37,591 bases of DNA, taken from Clostridia bacterium (GTDB taxonomy: Bacteria; Bacillota; Clostridia; Christensenellales; Aristaeellaceae). Position 1 is the first letter of the stretch; every line of letters starts with the position of its first letter. The stretch lies in assembly GCA_017396845.1 (NCBI GenBank), contig JAFQKQ010000078.1, positions 1-37,591 on the forward strand, given 5' to 3'. A program made the position numbers and the translations under genes. A model generated the notes under the pieces. It searched no databases. It had not been told where the DNA came from and saw only the letters and a list, made by a program, of their open reading frames with translations. Shown here piece by piece: positions 14,771 to 25,620 of the stretch.

Positions 14771-16846
14771 ATGAAATTGAGATCGGTTGATAAGAAATAC
14801 GAAGCGCTGTTTACTCCGTGGTCCATTGGAAAGGTAGAAATCAAGAACCGAATCGTTATGTGCCCGATGGGTGGAACCTCCCTGTTCGGATGGTTTGAAT
14901 TGACCGGCAGCCACTTCGATAAGGAAGCCGCGAAGCTGTTTCTGGAGAGAGCAAAGAATAATGTAGGCCTGATTATCCCCGGCATTGCGCCGCTTAAAAA
15001 TACGTTCTGGGGCCGCTGGCTCTGGCAGAACGAAAAGATGTTTGAGGATCTGAAGGAGTTCATGAAAGAGATCCACAAAACCGGCGCAAAGCTGTTTATA
15101 CAGCTGACCGCCGGCATGGGTAGAAGCTGGGCAATTACGGATTTGATTGCGCCGCTTCACAAGAACAAGTTTACCCGCGCCGTATTAAAGCCCGTCCTTG
15201 ACACGTCGCACGAGCTGGCAAGCCCCAGTCCGCAGCCCTCCCGCTGGGCGCACGACATCATCTGCCCCGAAATGACGGTCAAGCAGATTCATGAAATTAT
15301 CGAAGCGTTTGCCAAGACCGCTAAGCTCTGCAAGGATGCGGGCGTGGACGGCGTTGAGGTGCACGCGGTGCATGAAGGCTATCTTCTCGACCAGTTCGCC
15401 ATCGAGTTTTTCAATAAGCGCACGGATGATTACGGCGGAAGTTTCGAAAACCGCTATCGCTTTGCAAAGGAAGTCGTAACCGCCATCAAAAACGCGTGCG
15501 GAAAGGATTTCCCCGTTTCCCTGCGTTATTCCGTCGAATCGAAGCTCAAGGGCTTCTGCGAAGGCGCGATGCCCGGCGAAAAGTATCACGAGGTCGGCCG
15601 CAACATGGCGGAATCGGAAAGAGCGGCAAAATACCTGGAAGAAGCCGGCTACGATATGCTCAACGCCGATAACGGCACCTACGATTCCTGGTACTGGGCG
15701 CATCCGCCGATGTACATGCCCGAAAACTGCAACCTGGACGATGTCGCCCACATCAAGGAGTTCGTGAACATCCCCGTCGTATGCGCAGGCAGAATGGATC
15801 CCGAAACCGGCGCAAAGGCTGTAGGCGAAGGCAGAATCGACGCAATCGGCGTCGCCCGTCAGTTCCTGACCGACCCCGAATGGGTGACGAAGCTGATCGA
15901 AGACAGGCTTGAGGACATCAAACCCTGCATCTGCTGCCACAGCGGCTGCTTCAATTTCTCCTCTTCCAAGGGACATGCGAACACGCAGGATCTGACCGAC
16001 ACCATGGGTCTTGCGCGCTGCGCTTTGAATCCCAGAACCATGCAGTCGAAAAAATACGATATCGTGAAGGCGAACAAGAAAAAGAAGGTCGCCGTCATCG
16101 GCGGCGGTATCGGCGGCATGGAGGCGGCGCTGGTTCTCAAGCAGCGCGGACATGATGTTGAAATCTACGAAAAGTCCTCCGAGCTCGGCGGCGTGTTCAT
16201 CGCGGCGGCTGCGCCCTCGTTTAAGGAAAAGGACCGCGACCTCATTAAATGGTACAAGCGCGAAATCGCGAAAAGCGGCGTTTCCGTACACCTGAATACC
16301 GAAATTACCGATATCAGTCAGCTGAAAGCCGATGAAATCATTGTCGCAACCGGCGCAAAGGCGAAAAAGATTCCCGTAAAGGGCGCAGAAAAAGCCATTG
16401 AAGCGGTGGACTTCCTGCTTGGAAAGAAGGAAGTCGGAAACGACGTCGTGATCATCGGCGGCGGACTTACGGGCTGCGAAATCGCATACGAGCTGTTCCT
16501 TCAGGGAAAGAAACCGCAGATCGTGGAAATGCAGGATGATCTGATTACGACCAAGGGCGTGTGCCTTGCCAATACCAGCTACCTGCGCGACTGCTTTAAG
16601 ACCAATAAGGTTCCCGTACATCTGGAAACCGCGCTTTGCGAGATTACGGACAAAGGCGTAACGGTCAAGGGCAAGGACGGAAATACCTTCAAAATTACGG
16701 CGGACAGCGTAATTATGTCTGTCGGCTACAATCCCGCGCCGGTATTTGCCAAGGGAAAGAACGTTCACGTAATCGGCGACGCTTCTCAGGTCGGAAACCT
16801 TCGCTCCGTCATCTGGGGCGCATGGGACGTATGCATGAAGATCTGA
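14771..16846 (+). CDS. FadH/BaiCD-type FMN-FeS-FAD enoate reductase (Old Yellow Enzyme family)
   Basis: A 691-residue three-part oxidoreductase related to 2,4-dienoyl-CoA reductase, trimethylamine dehydrogenase and bile-acid NADH:flavin oxidoreductases. Residues 1-370 form the FMN TIM barrel (PWSIGKVEIKNRIVM at the start, VDGVEVHAVHEGYLLDQF in the middle). The 4Fe-4S cluster ligands are C386, C389, C393 and C417 (PCICCHSGC ... ARCALNP). The C-terminal part has two Rossmann motifs, VAVIGGGIGG near 440 and VVIIGGGLTG near 559. Such enzymes reduce activated C=C bonds with NAD(P)H, usually under anoxic conditions. AAGGAG precedes the ATG at 14771. It is the first gene of an operon with the aconitase X subunits, which points to reduction of the dehydrated product. 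Confidence 0.92.
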   Translation: MKLRSVDKKYEALFTPWSIGKVEIKNRIVMCPMGGTSLFGWFELTGSHFDKEAAKLFLERAKNNVGLIIPGIAPLKNTFWGRWLWQNEKMFEDLKEFMKEIHKTGAKLFIQLTAGMGRSWAITDLIAPLHKNKFTRAVLKPVLDTSHELASPSPQPSRWAHDIICPEMTVKQIHEIIEAFAKTAKLCKDAGVDGVEVHAVHEGYLLDQFAIEFFNKRTDDYGGSFENRYRFAKEVVTAIKNACGKDFPVSLRYSVESKLKGFCEGAMPGEKYHEVGRNMAESERAAKYLEEAGYDMLNADNGTYDSWYWAHPPMYMPENCNLDDVAHIKEFVNIPVVCAGRMDPETGAKAVGEGRIDAIGVARQFLTDPEWVTKLIEDRLEDIKPCICCHSGCFNFSSSKGHANTQDLTDTMGLARCALNPRTMQSKKYDIVKANKKKKVAVIGGGIGGMEAALVLKQRGHDVEIYEKSSELGGVFIAAAAPSFKEKDRDLIKWYKREIAKSGVSVHLNTEITDISQLKADEIIVATGAKAKKIPVKGAEKAIEAVDFLLGKKEVGNDVVIIGGGLTGCEIAYELFLQGKKPQIVEMQDDLITTKGVCLANTSYLRDCFKTNKVPVHLETALCEITDKGVTVKGKDGNTFKITADSVIMSVGYNPAPVFAKGKNVHVIGDASQVGNLRSVIWGAWDVCMKI

Positions 16847-16874
16847 CAAAGATACTGTAGTTAGGAGATAGCAT

Positions 16875-18149
16875 ATGATACTTACAAATGAACAGAAAGC
16901 CATATTAAACGGCGAAAAGGGCGAAACCATGGCCAAGGTGATGAAGACCATGGTCATGTACGGCGAAGCGTTCGAGGCGGAAAAGCTGGTGCCCGTCACA
17001 TCGAAATACAACCATCTGGTTACTTCCTTTGGCCTTAAGGTGATGTCTCCCGTGTACGATCTGATGCAGAAACTGCTGGACGCGGGCGTATCCTCCGGAC
17101 AGAAATTTTCAGTCGATCCGAGACCCTTGGACAAAAACGTCCCCGCAAATTTTCTGCAGAATTTCGTATTCAAGCATCTGATGTACACCAAGCAGGATTT
17201 CTACGAGGAGCAGCTGAAAAAGCTGGGCCTCTTAAACGATAACGCGTTTACCTGCACCTGCTATATGGACGAGGTGGGCAACAAGCCCAAGAAGGGCGAC
17301 GTGCTTTCCTGGGCGGAGTCGAGCGCCGTGGTATATGCAAACTCGGTGCTGGGCGCAAGGTGCAACCGAAATTCCGGCATATTGGACATCATGGGTTCGA
17401 TTGTAGGCTACGTTCCGTATTTCGGCCTTCTGACGGACGAGGGGCGCAAGGCGACGTGGGTGGTAAAGGTAAAAACCACCAAAAAGCCGGAAGCGCAGCT
17501 GCTCGGAAGCGCCATCGGCATGAAGGTAATGGAGGATGTTCCCTATGTCGTCGGGCTCGACAAGTGGATCGGAAATGAGCTCACGGACGAGGCGTGCGCA
17601 TACCTGAAGGATTTCGGCGCAGCGACCGCTTCAAACGGCGCGGTAGGTCTTTATCACATTGAAAATCTTACGCCTGAAGCGATCGAGATGGGCGAAAAGC
17701 TGATTCAGGAAGGCGCGAAGGAATATGTAATTGATGATAAAGAGCTTGAACGGGTGAAAAACAATTACCCTGTCATGTGGAAAAATCCCGATGCATCACC
17801 CAAGCTCTGCTTTGTCGGCTGCCCGCACCTGTCGCTTGAGCAGCTGACCGAATGGACCCAAAAAATCGAAAAAGCGCTTGAACAAAACGGAAACAGGAAA
17901 ATCGTCATCCCCACGGTATTTACCGCTGCGCCCAAGGTGCTGGAGGCGTTTAACAAGACAGAATATGCGAAAAAGCTTGAAAACGCAGGCGTCATCACAA
18001 GCTACATCTGCCCGCTGATGTATATGAATAATCCGCTGTGCAAAAAAATGCCGGTTATCACCTCGTCCAACAAGCTGCGCACCTATACCAGCGCCAGATA
18101 CTATACGGACGACGAGATCCTTCAGGCGATCACGGGAGGGAAGAAATAA
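16875..18149 (+). CDS. Aconitase X catalytic (large) subunit
   Basis: A 424-residue protein of the AcnX (formerly DUF521) family, distant relatives of aconitase. Known members are archaeal phosphomevalonate dehydratase and bacterial cis-3-hydroxy-L-proline dehydratase. Family marks include LSWAESSAVVYANSVLGAR and the cysteines likely to hold the FeS cluster: C127/C129 in FTCTCY, C163 in ARCNR and C316 in VGCPHLS. The length is that of the separate large subunit; in many bacteria it is fused to the swivel domain, here split. TTAGGAG lies before the ATG at 16875, 28 bases after the reductase stop. Its TAA overlaps the ATG of the small subunit. The substrate is probably a hydroxy acid or hydroxyproline-like compound, but this is inference. 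Confidence 0.9.
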   Translation: MILTNEQKAILNGEKGETMAKVMKTMVMYGEAFEAEKLVPVTSKYNHLVTSFGLKVMSPVYDLMQKLLDAGVSSGQKFSVDPRPLDKNVPANFLQNFVFKHLMYTKQDFYEEQLKKLGLLNDNAFTCTCYMDEVGNKPKKGDVLSWAESSAVVYANSVLGARCNRNSGILDIMGSIVGYVPYFGLLTDEGRKATWVVKVKTTKKPEAQLLGSAIGMKVMEDVPYVVGLDKWIGNELTDEACAYLKDFGAATASNGAVGLYHIENLTPEAIEMGEKLIQEGAKEYVIDDKELERVKNNYPVMWKNPDASPKLCFVGCPHLSLEQLTEWTQKIEKALEQNGNRKIVIPTVFTAAPKVLEAFNKTEYAKKLENAGVITSYICPLMYMNNPLCKKMPVITSSNKLRTYTSARYYTDDEILQAITGGKK

Positions 18150-18592
18150 TGAAACAGTTTCAAGGAAGAGTAGTAACCCCCGGCGAAGTGACCGCCGAAG
18201 CCGTAGTGACTACGGAAGGCTTTAATACACTTGCGTCCCTTCAGATGGCGCTGCAATTCGGAGATAAGGAAGTAAAATGCGGAGATCAGAACAATCCCCA
18301 GCTTCACGGAAAGCCGCTTTTCAATAAGGCGCTCTGCCTTCCGCAGACCATCGGCTCCACCACCGGCGGACTGGTACTGTACTGCGCATGCGCAATGAAG
18401 AGAAACCCCGCCTGCATGCTCTTCGCCAACCATATCGATTCCCTGGCCGCCGCCGGCGCAGTGCTCGCGGACGTGTGGGTAGACGGCGTTTCAATGCCGG
18501 TCGTAGATTCTCTGGGCGATGAATTCCTGAATTATGTAAAGGACGGAATGAAGATCACCGTCAAGGCAAACGGAATCGTAGAAGTGGAATAA
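18149..18592 (+). CDS. Aconitase X swivel-domain (small) subunit
   Basis: A 147-residue protein of the AcnX_swivel (formerly DUF126) family, the partner of the large subunit. The motif LPQTIGSTTGGLVL contains the Ser/Thr-Gly-Gly loop that in the family lines the active site, although the usual form is closer to GRGSCSGS, so this is a variant. It starts at the ATG overlapping the large-subunit stop (TAATG), with GGGAGGG about eight bases upstream, so the subunits are translationally coupled. A strong terminator follows within six bases of the stop and closes the operon. Confidence 0.9.
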   Translation: MKQFQGRVVTPGEVTAEAVVTTEGFNTLASLQMALQFGDKEVKCGDQNNPQLHGKPLFNKALCLPQTIGSTTGGLVLYCACAMKRNPACMLFANHIDSLAAAGAVLADVWVDGVSMPVVDSLGDEFLNYVKDGMKITVKANGIVEVE

Positions 18593-18597
18593 TATAT

Positions 18598-18640
18598 AAC
18601 GGGGATGCTGCAGAAAACAGAACTCTGCGGCGTCCCCGTT
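18598..18640 (+). terminator. Terminator of the OYE-AcnX operon
   Basis: AACGGGGATGCTGCAGA pairs with TCTGCGGCGTCCCCGTT (about 15 pairs with G-U wobbles), starting right after the stop at 18592. The T-run after it is short. Confidence 0.8.
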
Positions 18641-18890
18641 TCATATAGGCAATAGCAGAAAGCTTTCAGTGCGCATCTCCCCCTTGGGCCGTTTCAGAAT
18701 GCGAAAAGATGCGCAAAAGAAGAACTTGCCGACTGACAATTCTTCCATTTTGCGATTTCTCTTTCTCAACATCCCCCGGCGCGTTGGCGCCCGAGAGGGC
18801 GTTTCTCATCCAAATATCCGCGCGGCAAATCGATATACCGCTTTTTTGCACGGTGTACATTTCTGCTTCTCAACAAACAAGGAGACATCC
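18641..18890 (+). other. Intergenic region with hairpins upstream of a small gene
   Basis: No convincing gene and no clear promoter were found in these 250 bases. TGCGCATCT (18670-18678) and AGATGCGCA (18707-18715) form a perfect 9-base stem around a 28-base loop, and a second GC-rich hairpin lies near 18778-18806 (GGCGC/GCGCC). This could be a 5' leader of the 96-residue gene or a small RNA. Confidence 0.3.
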
Positions 18891-19181
18891 ATGAAAACGA
18901 TAACCCTATCCGGCAGCATGCGCTTTCAAAGAGAAATGATGGAAATCGCCTATTTTCTTGAAGCGAAAGAGGGAAACTGCGTTCTTTCATGCGTTTACGC
19001 GCCGGAGGGCGAAAGCATTACGGAAGAAGACCTCAGACGTCTTTCGCAGGCGCATTTCAGAAAGATCCGGCTCAGCGACTGCCTGTACGTTGTAAATATA
19101 AACGGATATATCGGACAAACGACAAAGGAAGAAATCAAATACGCCCGGGCGCTCGGAAAAGAAATCCTGTATCACATATAA
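18891..19181 (+). CDS. Small Rossmann-like protein, possibly nucleoside 2-deoxyribosyltransferase-like
   Basis: A 96-residue cytosolic protein. It starts KTITLSGSMRF and ends with GYIGQTTKEEIKYARALGKEILY. The opening beta strand plus GS loop, the LYVVNINGYIG strand and the final 'E.x.YA...GK' helix resemble the compact nucleoside 2-deoxyribosyltransferase/DUF4406-like fold, in which such segments bind nucleotides. It is shorter than the enzymes of known activity (about 140-160 residues), so activity is unproven. AAGGAG about seven bases before the ATG at 18891 supports the start. It stands alone between two terminator-like or palindromic elements. Confidence 0.75.
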   Translation: MKTITLSGSMRFQREMMEIAYFLEAKEGNCVLSCVYAPEGESITEEDLRRLSQAHFRKIRLSDCLYVVNINGYIGQTTKEEIKYARALGKEILYHI

Positions 19182-19331
19182 ATGCAAGCCGATCGGCAAT
19201 ATCAATTCGGGAATACGAAGCATCGCCTTTTTGAACGAAATCATTTCTTTCAGACTTTCTTTATCAGGCGGAAGAATTTTTGATCTTTAAGGTGCGCCTT
19301 TTATCCGGCTCTTTTGAAAAAAACCTGCATT

Positions 19332-19367
19332 TTTGCCGTTATGCGCTAAGATATGCATAACGGCAAA
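19332..19367. promoter_or_regulatory. 13-bp palindrome just upstream of the creatininase gene
   Basis: TTTGCCGTTATGC (19332-19344) and GCATAACGGCAAA (19355-19367) form a perfect inverted repeat with a 10-base spacer, ending seven bases before the ribosome binding site at about 19375. It has no T-run, so an operator or a translation-controlling hairpin is more likely than a terminator. Confidence 0.55.
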
Positions 19368-19386
19368 TCCAGAAAGGAGCATCCAT

Positions 19387-20181
19387 ATGTATCTTTCCCA
19401 TATGAACTATATCGAAGTTCAAAAATCTCTCGAAAAAAACGACGGTATCATCATCCCCGTCGGAAGTCTTGAAAATCACGGACTTCATATGCCGCTGGGC
19501 ACGGATTCGATCATACCGGATAAAATCGCGCAGCTCATCAACGATAGGAGCGATCTTCTGATTGCGCCCGCCATCAATTACGGCGCGACGGACGACCTTT
19601 CAGGCTTTCCGGGCACCGTATCCATCGGCGTTGAAGGGCTGATTCATCTTCTGAAGGCCGTATGCGGTCAGCTGTACGGACACGGCTTCCGCCATTTTCT
19701 GATTTTGAACGGCCATGGCGGAAATACCGCCGCCATTCAGAGCGTAGGCTCCTACCTCTATACAAAGGGCGCGTATCTGGCCATTCTCAATTGGTGGCTG
19801 ATGGCAGGTCAGATCAACCCCGATTGGGCGGGCGGACACGGCGGCGGTGAGGAAACGGCAGGCATTATGGCGATCGATCCGGCGCTCGTGAAATACGAAT
19901 ACCTGAATCTTCCCGAGGGAATAAAAAATGATCTGGGCGACAGCCTCCCCTACGGCGCGTGGACGAACATTTGCTATAAGGGCGTAAACGTCACCGTTCC
20001 CAGACAGATCAGCGCAATCACGTCAAACGGCTATCTGGTTCATTCCTTCAAAGGCGACGTCCCCACCCGCGCAAAGCCCGAATGGGGAAAGGAAATGCTG
20101 AGCGCCGTCGCCGATTATATCATTGATTTCAGCCGTGAATTCATAAAAGCAAAACATCCGGGGGCGCGGGCAAAATCCTAA
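19387..20181 (+). CDS. Creatininase-family amidohydrolase
   Basis: A 264-residue metal-dependent amidohydrolase. The family metal sites are visible: Glu29, His31 and Asp40 in GSLENHGLHMPLGTDS, the NGHGGN motif about residue 120, and Glu in GGHGGGEETAG. The family includes creatininase, MftE peptidase and FAPy deformylase; here the physiological substrate is unknown. The ATG at 19387 is chosen because AAAGGAG lies about eight bases upstream, after the palindrome. The gene converges with the CapA-like gene, the two stop codons overlapping by four bases. It is probably monocistronic. Confidence 0.9.
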   Translation: MYLSHMNYIEVQKSLEKNDGIIIPVGSLENHGLHMPLGTDSIIPDKIAQLINDRSDLLIAPAINYGATDDLSGFPGTVSIGVEGLIHLLKAVCGQLYGHGFRHFLILNGHGGNTAAIQSVGSYLYTKGAYLAILNWWLMAGQINPDWAGGHGGGEETAGIMAIDPALVKYEYLNLPEGIKNDLGDSLPYGAWTNICYKGVNVTVPRQISAITSNGYLVHSFKGDVPTRAKPEWGKEMLSAVADYIIDFSREFIKAKHPGARAKS

Positions 20182-21263
20182 TCCAAATGCCACGTCCTGA
20201 ACAATTCTCTGTACACATCCGTATGCGCTTCACAGTCCAAATAATGCGCGAAATGCTGTCTTAGGCGAGGATCGGTTTCGCCGCCGATGCAATTGTATAC
20301 GCTGTCTTCATAGAGCTTCTGAACAGACTTGCAGAAATCCCTCCAGCCATCGATCCAGGTGCCGTCTGCGAGGGATTGATTTCTCTTTTCCATATCCTCC
20401 ATGATCACCTGTTTTTCTAAAGCTCCGGCAAGGCGGATTCCGGTATCGGTTGAAACAACGGGAATCAGTTCAAAGGAAAAGCCTTCGCCGTTTTCTTTGA
20501 AATCGAGCGCCGCCATTAGCCCTTCGTTCCAGGAGGGCTCATCCGAGTATTCCAAAAAATGGAAATTGCCTGTGCCGTATACAATGGGCTTGCCTTCATA
20601 ATATTCCATGCAGCCGATAATGTGGCTGTGCTGACACAATACCGCATCCGCGCCCAGATGCACCATCGCGCGGCAGGCTCGCATGAGCCGCGGCGAAGGA
20701 TAACGGCAGTGCTCCTTGCCTCCGTGATAGGTGACGACAACATAATCATATTTCCGTTTGGCGTCGTATACATCCGTAAGCGTTTCAAACGGATCGAACG
20801 GGCGCGAGCCGCTTCTGTTTTCAAGCGCGTAGCTGTATTCATGTTCGCAAACAGCGATAACGGCGACGGTCTTATCGCCCGCCTGCATAACAAGCGGTTT
20901 TCTCGAATCCTTTTCGTTTTTGCCAACGCCGGTTGCATTGAGTCCGGCTTCCTTTATAAGGCGTATTGTGTCCCTGAGTCCTTCCGTGTTAAAATCATAT
21001 ACATGATTGTTGGAAAGTCCACAGTCCGTAACGCCCGCCTTTTTCAGCGTTTTTGCACTCTCGATGGGGCCTTTCAGGTTCGGTCCGAACTTCATAATCG
21101 CGCCGTTCGTGTCCGTAAGCGCGCATTCGAGGTTCACAAGCACCCGATCCGCTCCCTGAAACACGGGAAGAACATCCGAAAACAGCGCCTGAACATCCCC
21201 CTCCCGAAACGCCCTTTCGCTGGCTTCGGTGGGTACGGTATCGGAACATATGATAAGCCGCAT
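20178..21263 (-). CDS. CapA family protein (PGA_cap metallophosphatase fold)
   Basis: A 361-residue protein of the CapA/PgsA group, a calcineurin-like metallophosphoesterase fold associated with poly-gamma-glutamate capsule production. Family marks are DRVLVNLECALT, LSNNHVYDFNTEGL, VVTYHGGKEHCRYP and CQHSHIIGCMEYYEGKPIVYGTGNFHF, the His and Asn of which are likely metal ligands. The N-terminus has the 'ICSDTVPTEAS' strand but no signal peptide or membrane span, unlike capsule-bound CapA, so the protein seems cytosolic and may have a different role. GAGGAG lies nine bases before the ATG at 21263. No capB or capC is nearby. Confidence 0.9.
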   Translation of the reverse strand: MRLIICSDTVPTEASERAFREGDVQALFSDVLPVFQGADRVLVNLECALTDTNGAIMKFGPNLKGPIESAKTLKKAGVTDCGLSNNHVYDFNTEGLRDTIRLIKEAGLNATGVGKNEKDSRKPLVMQAGDKTVAVIAVCEHEYSYALENRSGSRPFDPFETLTDVYDAKRKYDYVVVTYHGGKEHCRYPSPRLMRACRAMVHLGADAVLCQHSHIIGCMEYYEGKPIVYGTGNFHFLEYSDEPSWNEGLMAALDFKENGEGFSFELIPVVSTDTGIRLAGALEKQVIMEDMEKRNQSLADGTWIDGWRDFCKSVQKLYEDSVYNCIGGETDPRLRQHFAHYLDCEAHTDVYRELFRTWHLD

Positions 21264-21532
21264 TTGATCATCTCCTCATTATTAAATTCCGCAGCCTTCT
21301 CCGGCTTCGCGGCCGGGGGCCGTTGTAAAATGCAAAAAAATAAAAGGTTCTACGCGCTGACCAATATGCCTCTTGCCGCCCTCCCGATAGGAAGGCGCGC
21401 CGCGTTCAGAAAGGGCGCCCGGAGGCTTGTAAATCAACAAATTCTTCTTTTTCGCAGCTCTTCGTTTCGCGTAAGTCTCCAAGGGAAATTGTTAATGCCT
21501 ATTGGGTTGACAGCGCCTATTCCAAAACACTC
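21264..21532. other. Intergenic region upstream of the CapA-like gene
   Basis: No gene could be supported here. It contains short GC-rich inverted segments (CGGCCGGGGGCCG near 21310 and GGCGCGCC near 21393) and must hold the leftward promoter for the CapA-like gene, but I see no good -35/-10 pair. Confidence 0.4.
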
Positions 21533-21564
21533 GCGCCGGCATGCATACTTCTACATGCCGGCGC
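21533..21564 (-). terminator. Terminator after the RlmI-like methyltransferase gene
   Basis: GCGCCGGCATG (21533-21543) and CATGCCGGCGC (21554-21564) make a perfect 11-base stem with a 10-base loop, six bases downstream of the leftward stop at 21570. On the minus strand it is followed by GAGTGTTTTGG, a modest T-run. Confidence 0.75.
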
Positions 21565-21569
21565 AAACT

Positions 21570-22436
21570 TTATACCTCTATACTCGACCAGCGTCCGCTT
21601 GCGCCGCAGGGAAGCACGCCCCCCTGTGTTACGGGCAAAACCACTTCCTCGGCGGAGAGCACGCCGCCGAAGCGGGCGGAAACAGTCATTCTCAGGATGT
21701 TGGAAAGCACCGCGGGCTGAAGGCCGGTGGTGTAGCTGTTGACCAGCACGAAAAGCGGCTTTTCCGAAAGCACGCCCGCGCATGCCTCCACCAGGCGGAA
21801 AAGCTCGTTTTCAAGCTTCCAGATTTCGCCGCCGGGGCCGCGTCCGTAGCTGGGCGGATCCATCAGTATTCCGTCGTAGAAATTTCCGCGCCTTGCCTCG
21901 CGGGCGACAAATTTCAGCGCATCGTCCACGATCCAGCGTACATTTTCCTCGGGAATTTTGCTGAGCTTGCGGTTCTCGCCCGCCCACTGCACCATGCCCT
22001 TGGCCGCGTCCACATGGGTCACATGTGCGCCGGCCTTTGCGCATGCCAGCGTCGCGCCGCCGGTATAGCCGAACAGGTTCAAAACCTTCACGCGTCCGCC
22101 CCGTTTCTCAATCAGGCGGCGCATCCAGTCCCAATTTACCGCCTGCTCCGGGAACAGACCCGTATGTTTAAAGCCGGTCGGGCGCACGTAAAACGACAGA
22201 TCCTTATAATTTACCGTCCATTTTTCGGGAAGGCGCTTAAAAAACTCCCACTCGCCGCCGCCGTGCGTACTGCGGTGATAATGCGCGTCCACCTTATCCC
22301 AGATCGCGCTCTTCTGCTTGGGCCAGATTGCCTGCGGGTCAGGGCGGCGGAGGATGACATTCCCCCACCTTTCCAGCTTTTCGCCATCGCCGGTGTCGAG
22401 CACCTCATAATCCTTCCAATCCGATGCTGTGAACAT
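21570..22436 (-). CDS. RlmI/RlmK-like SAM-dependent methyltransferase
   Basis: A 288-residue class I methyltransferase of the COG1092 group that contains 23S rRNA methyltransferases. Motif I is VLNLFGYTGGATLACAKAGA, followed by THVDAAKGMVQWAGENRKL, and motif IV is MDPPSYGRGPGGEIWK, the DPPS(Y/F)GR form seen in RlmI-type enzymes. The family usually has an N-terminal PUA domain; here the N-terminal ~90 residues are short and differ, so the protein is a reduced form and its substrate is uncertain. AAAGGATAGG precedes the ATG at 22436. It lies 30 bases downstream of lacZ on the same strand and is probably cotranscribed with it. Confidence 0.87.
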   Translation of the reverse strand: MFTASDWKDYEVLDTGDGEKLERWGNVILRRPDPQAIWPKQKSAIWDKVDAHYHRSTHGGGEWEFFKRLPEKWTVNYKDLSFYVRPTGFKHTGLFPEQAVNWDWMRRLIEKRGGRVKVLNLFGYTGGATLACAKAGAHVTHVDAAKGMVQWAGENRKLSKIPEENVRWIVDDALKFVAREARRGNFYDGILMDPPSYGRGPGGEIWKLENELFRLVEACAGVLSEKPLFVLVNSYTTGLQPAVLSNILRMTVSARFGGVLSAEEVVLPVTQGGVLPCGASGRWSSIEV

Positions 22437-22466
22437 GATATCCTATCCTTTATACAATTCTTTCTT

Positions 22467-25550
<3,084 letters not shown>

Positions 25551-25578
25551 TCATTTGCTGCATTACCATTGCATGCCT

Positions 25579-25615
25579 ATTATATCTGAAAATGCGCGAA
25601 ATAACAATGATTGTT
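25579..25615 (-). promoter_or_regulatory. lacZ promoter with operator-like palindrome
   Basis: On the minus strand TTGTTA (25602-25607) and TATAAT (25579-25584) are 17 bases apart. The palindrome AACAAT-G-ATTGTT at 25603-25615 covers the -35 element, a position where a repressor would block polymerase. Confidence 0.65.
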
Positions 25616-25620
25616 TTTTC

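Noticed and set aside
15185-17191. A 668-codon minus-strand frame opposite the reductase and AcnX genes
   Set aside because: It is antisense to well-supported genes and has no family features; it is a codon-bias shadow.
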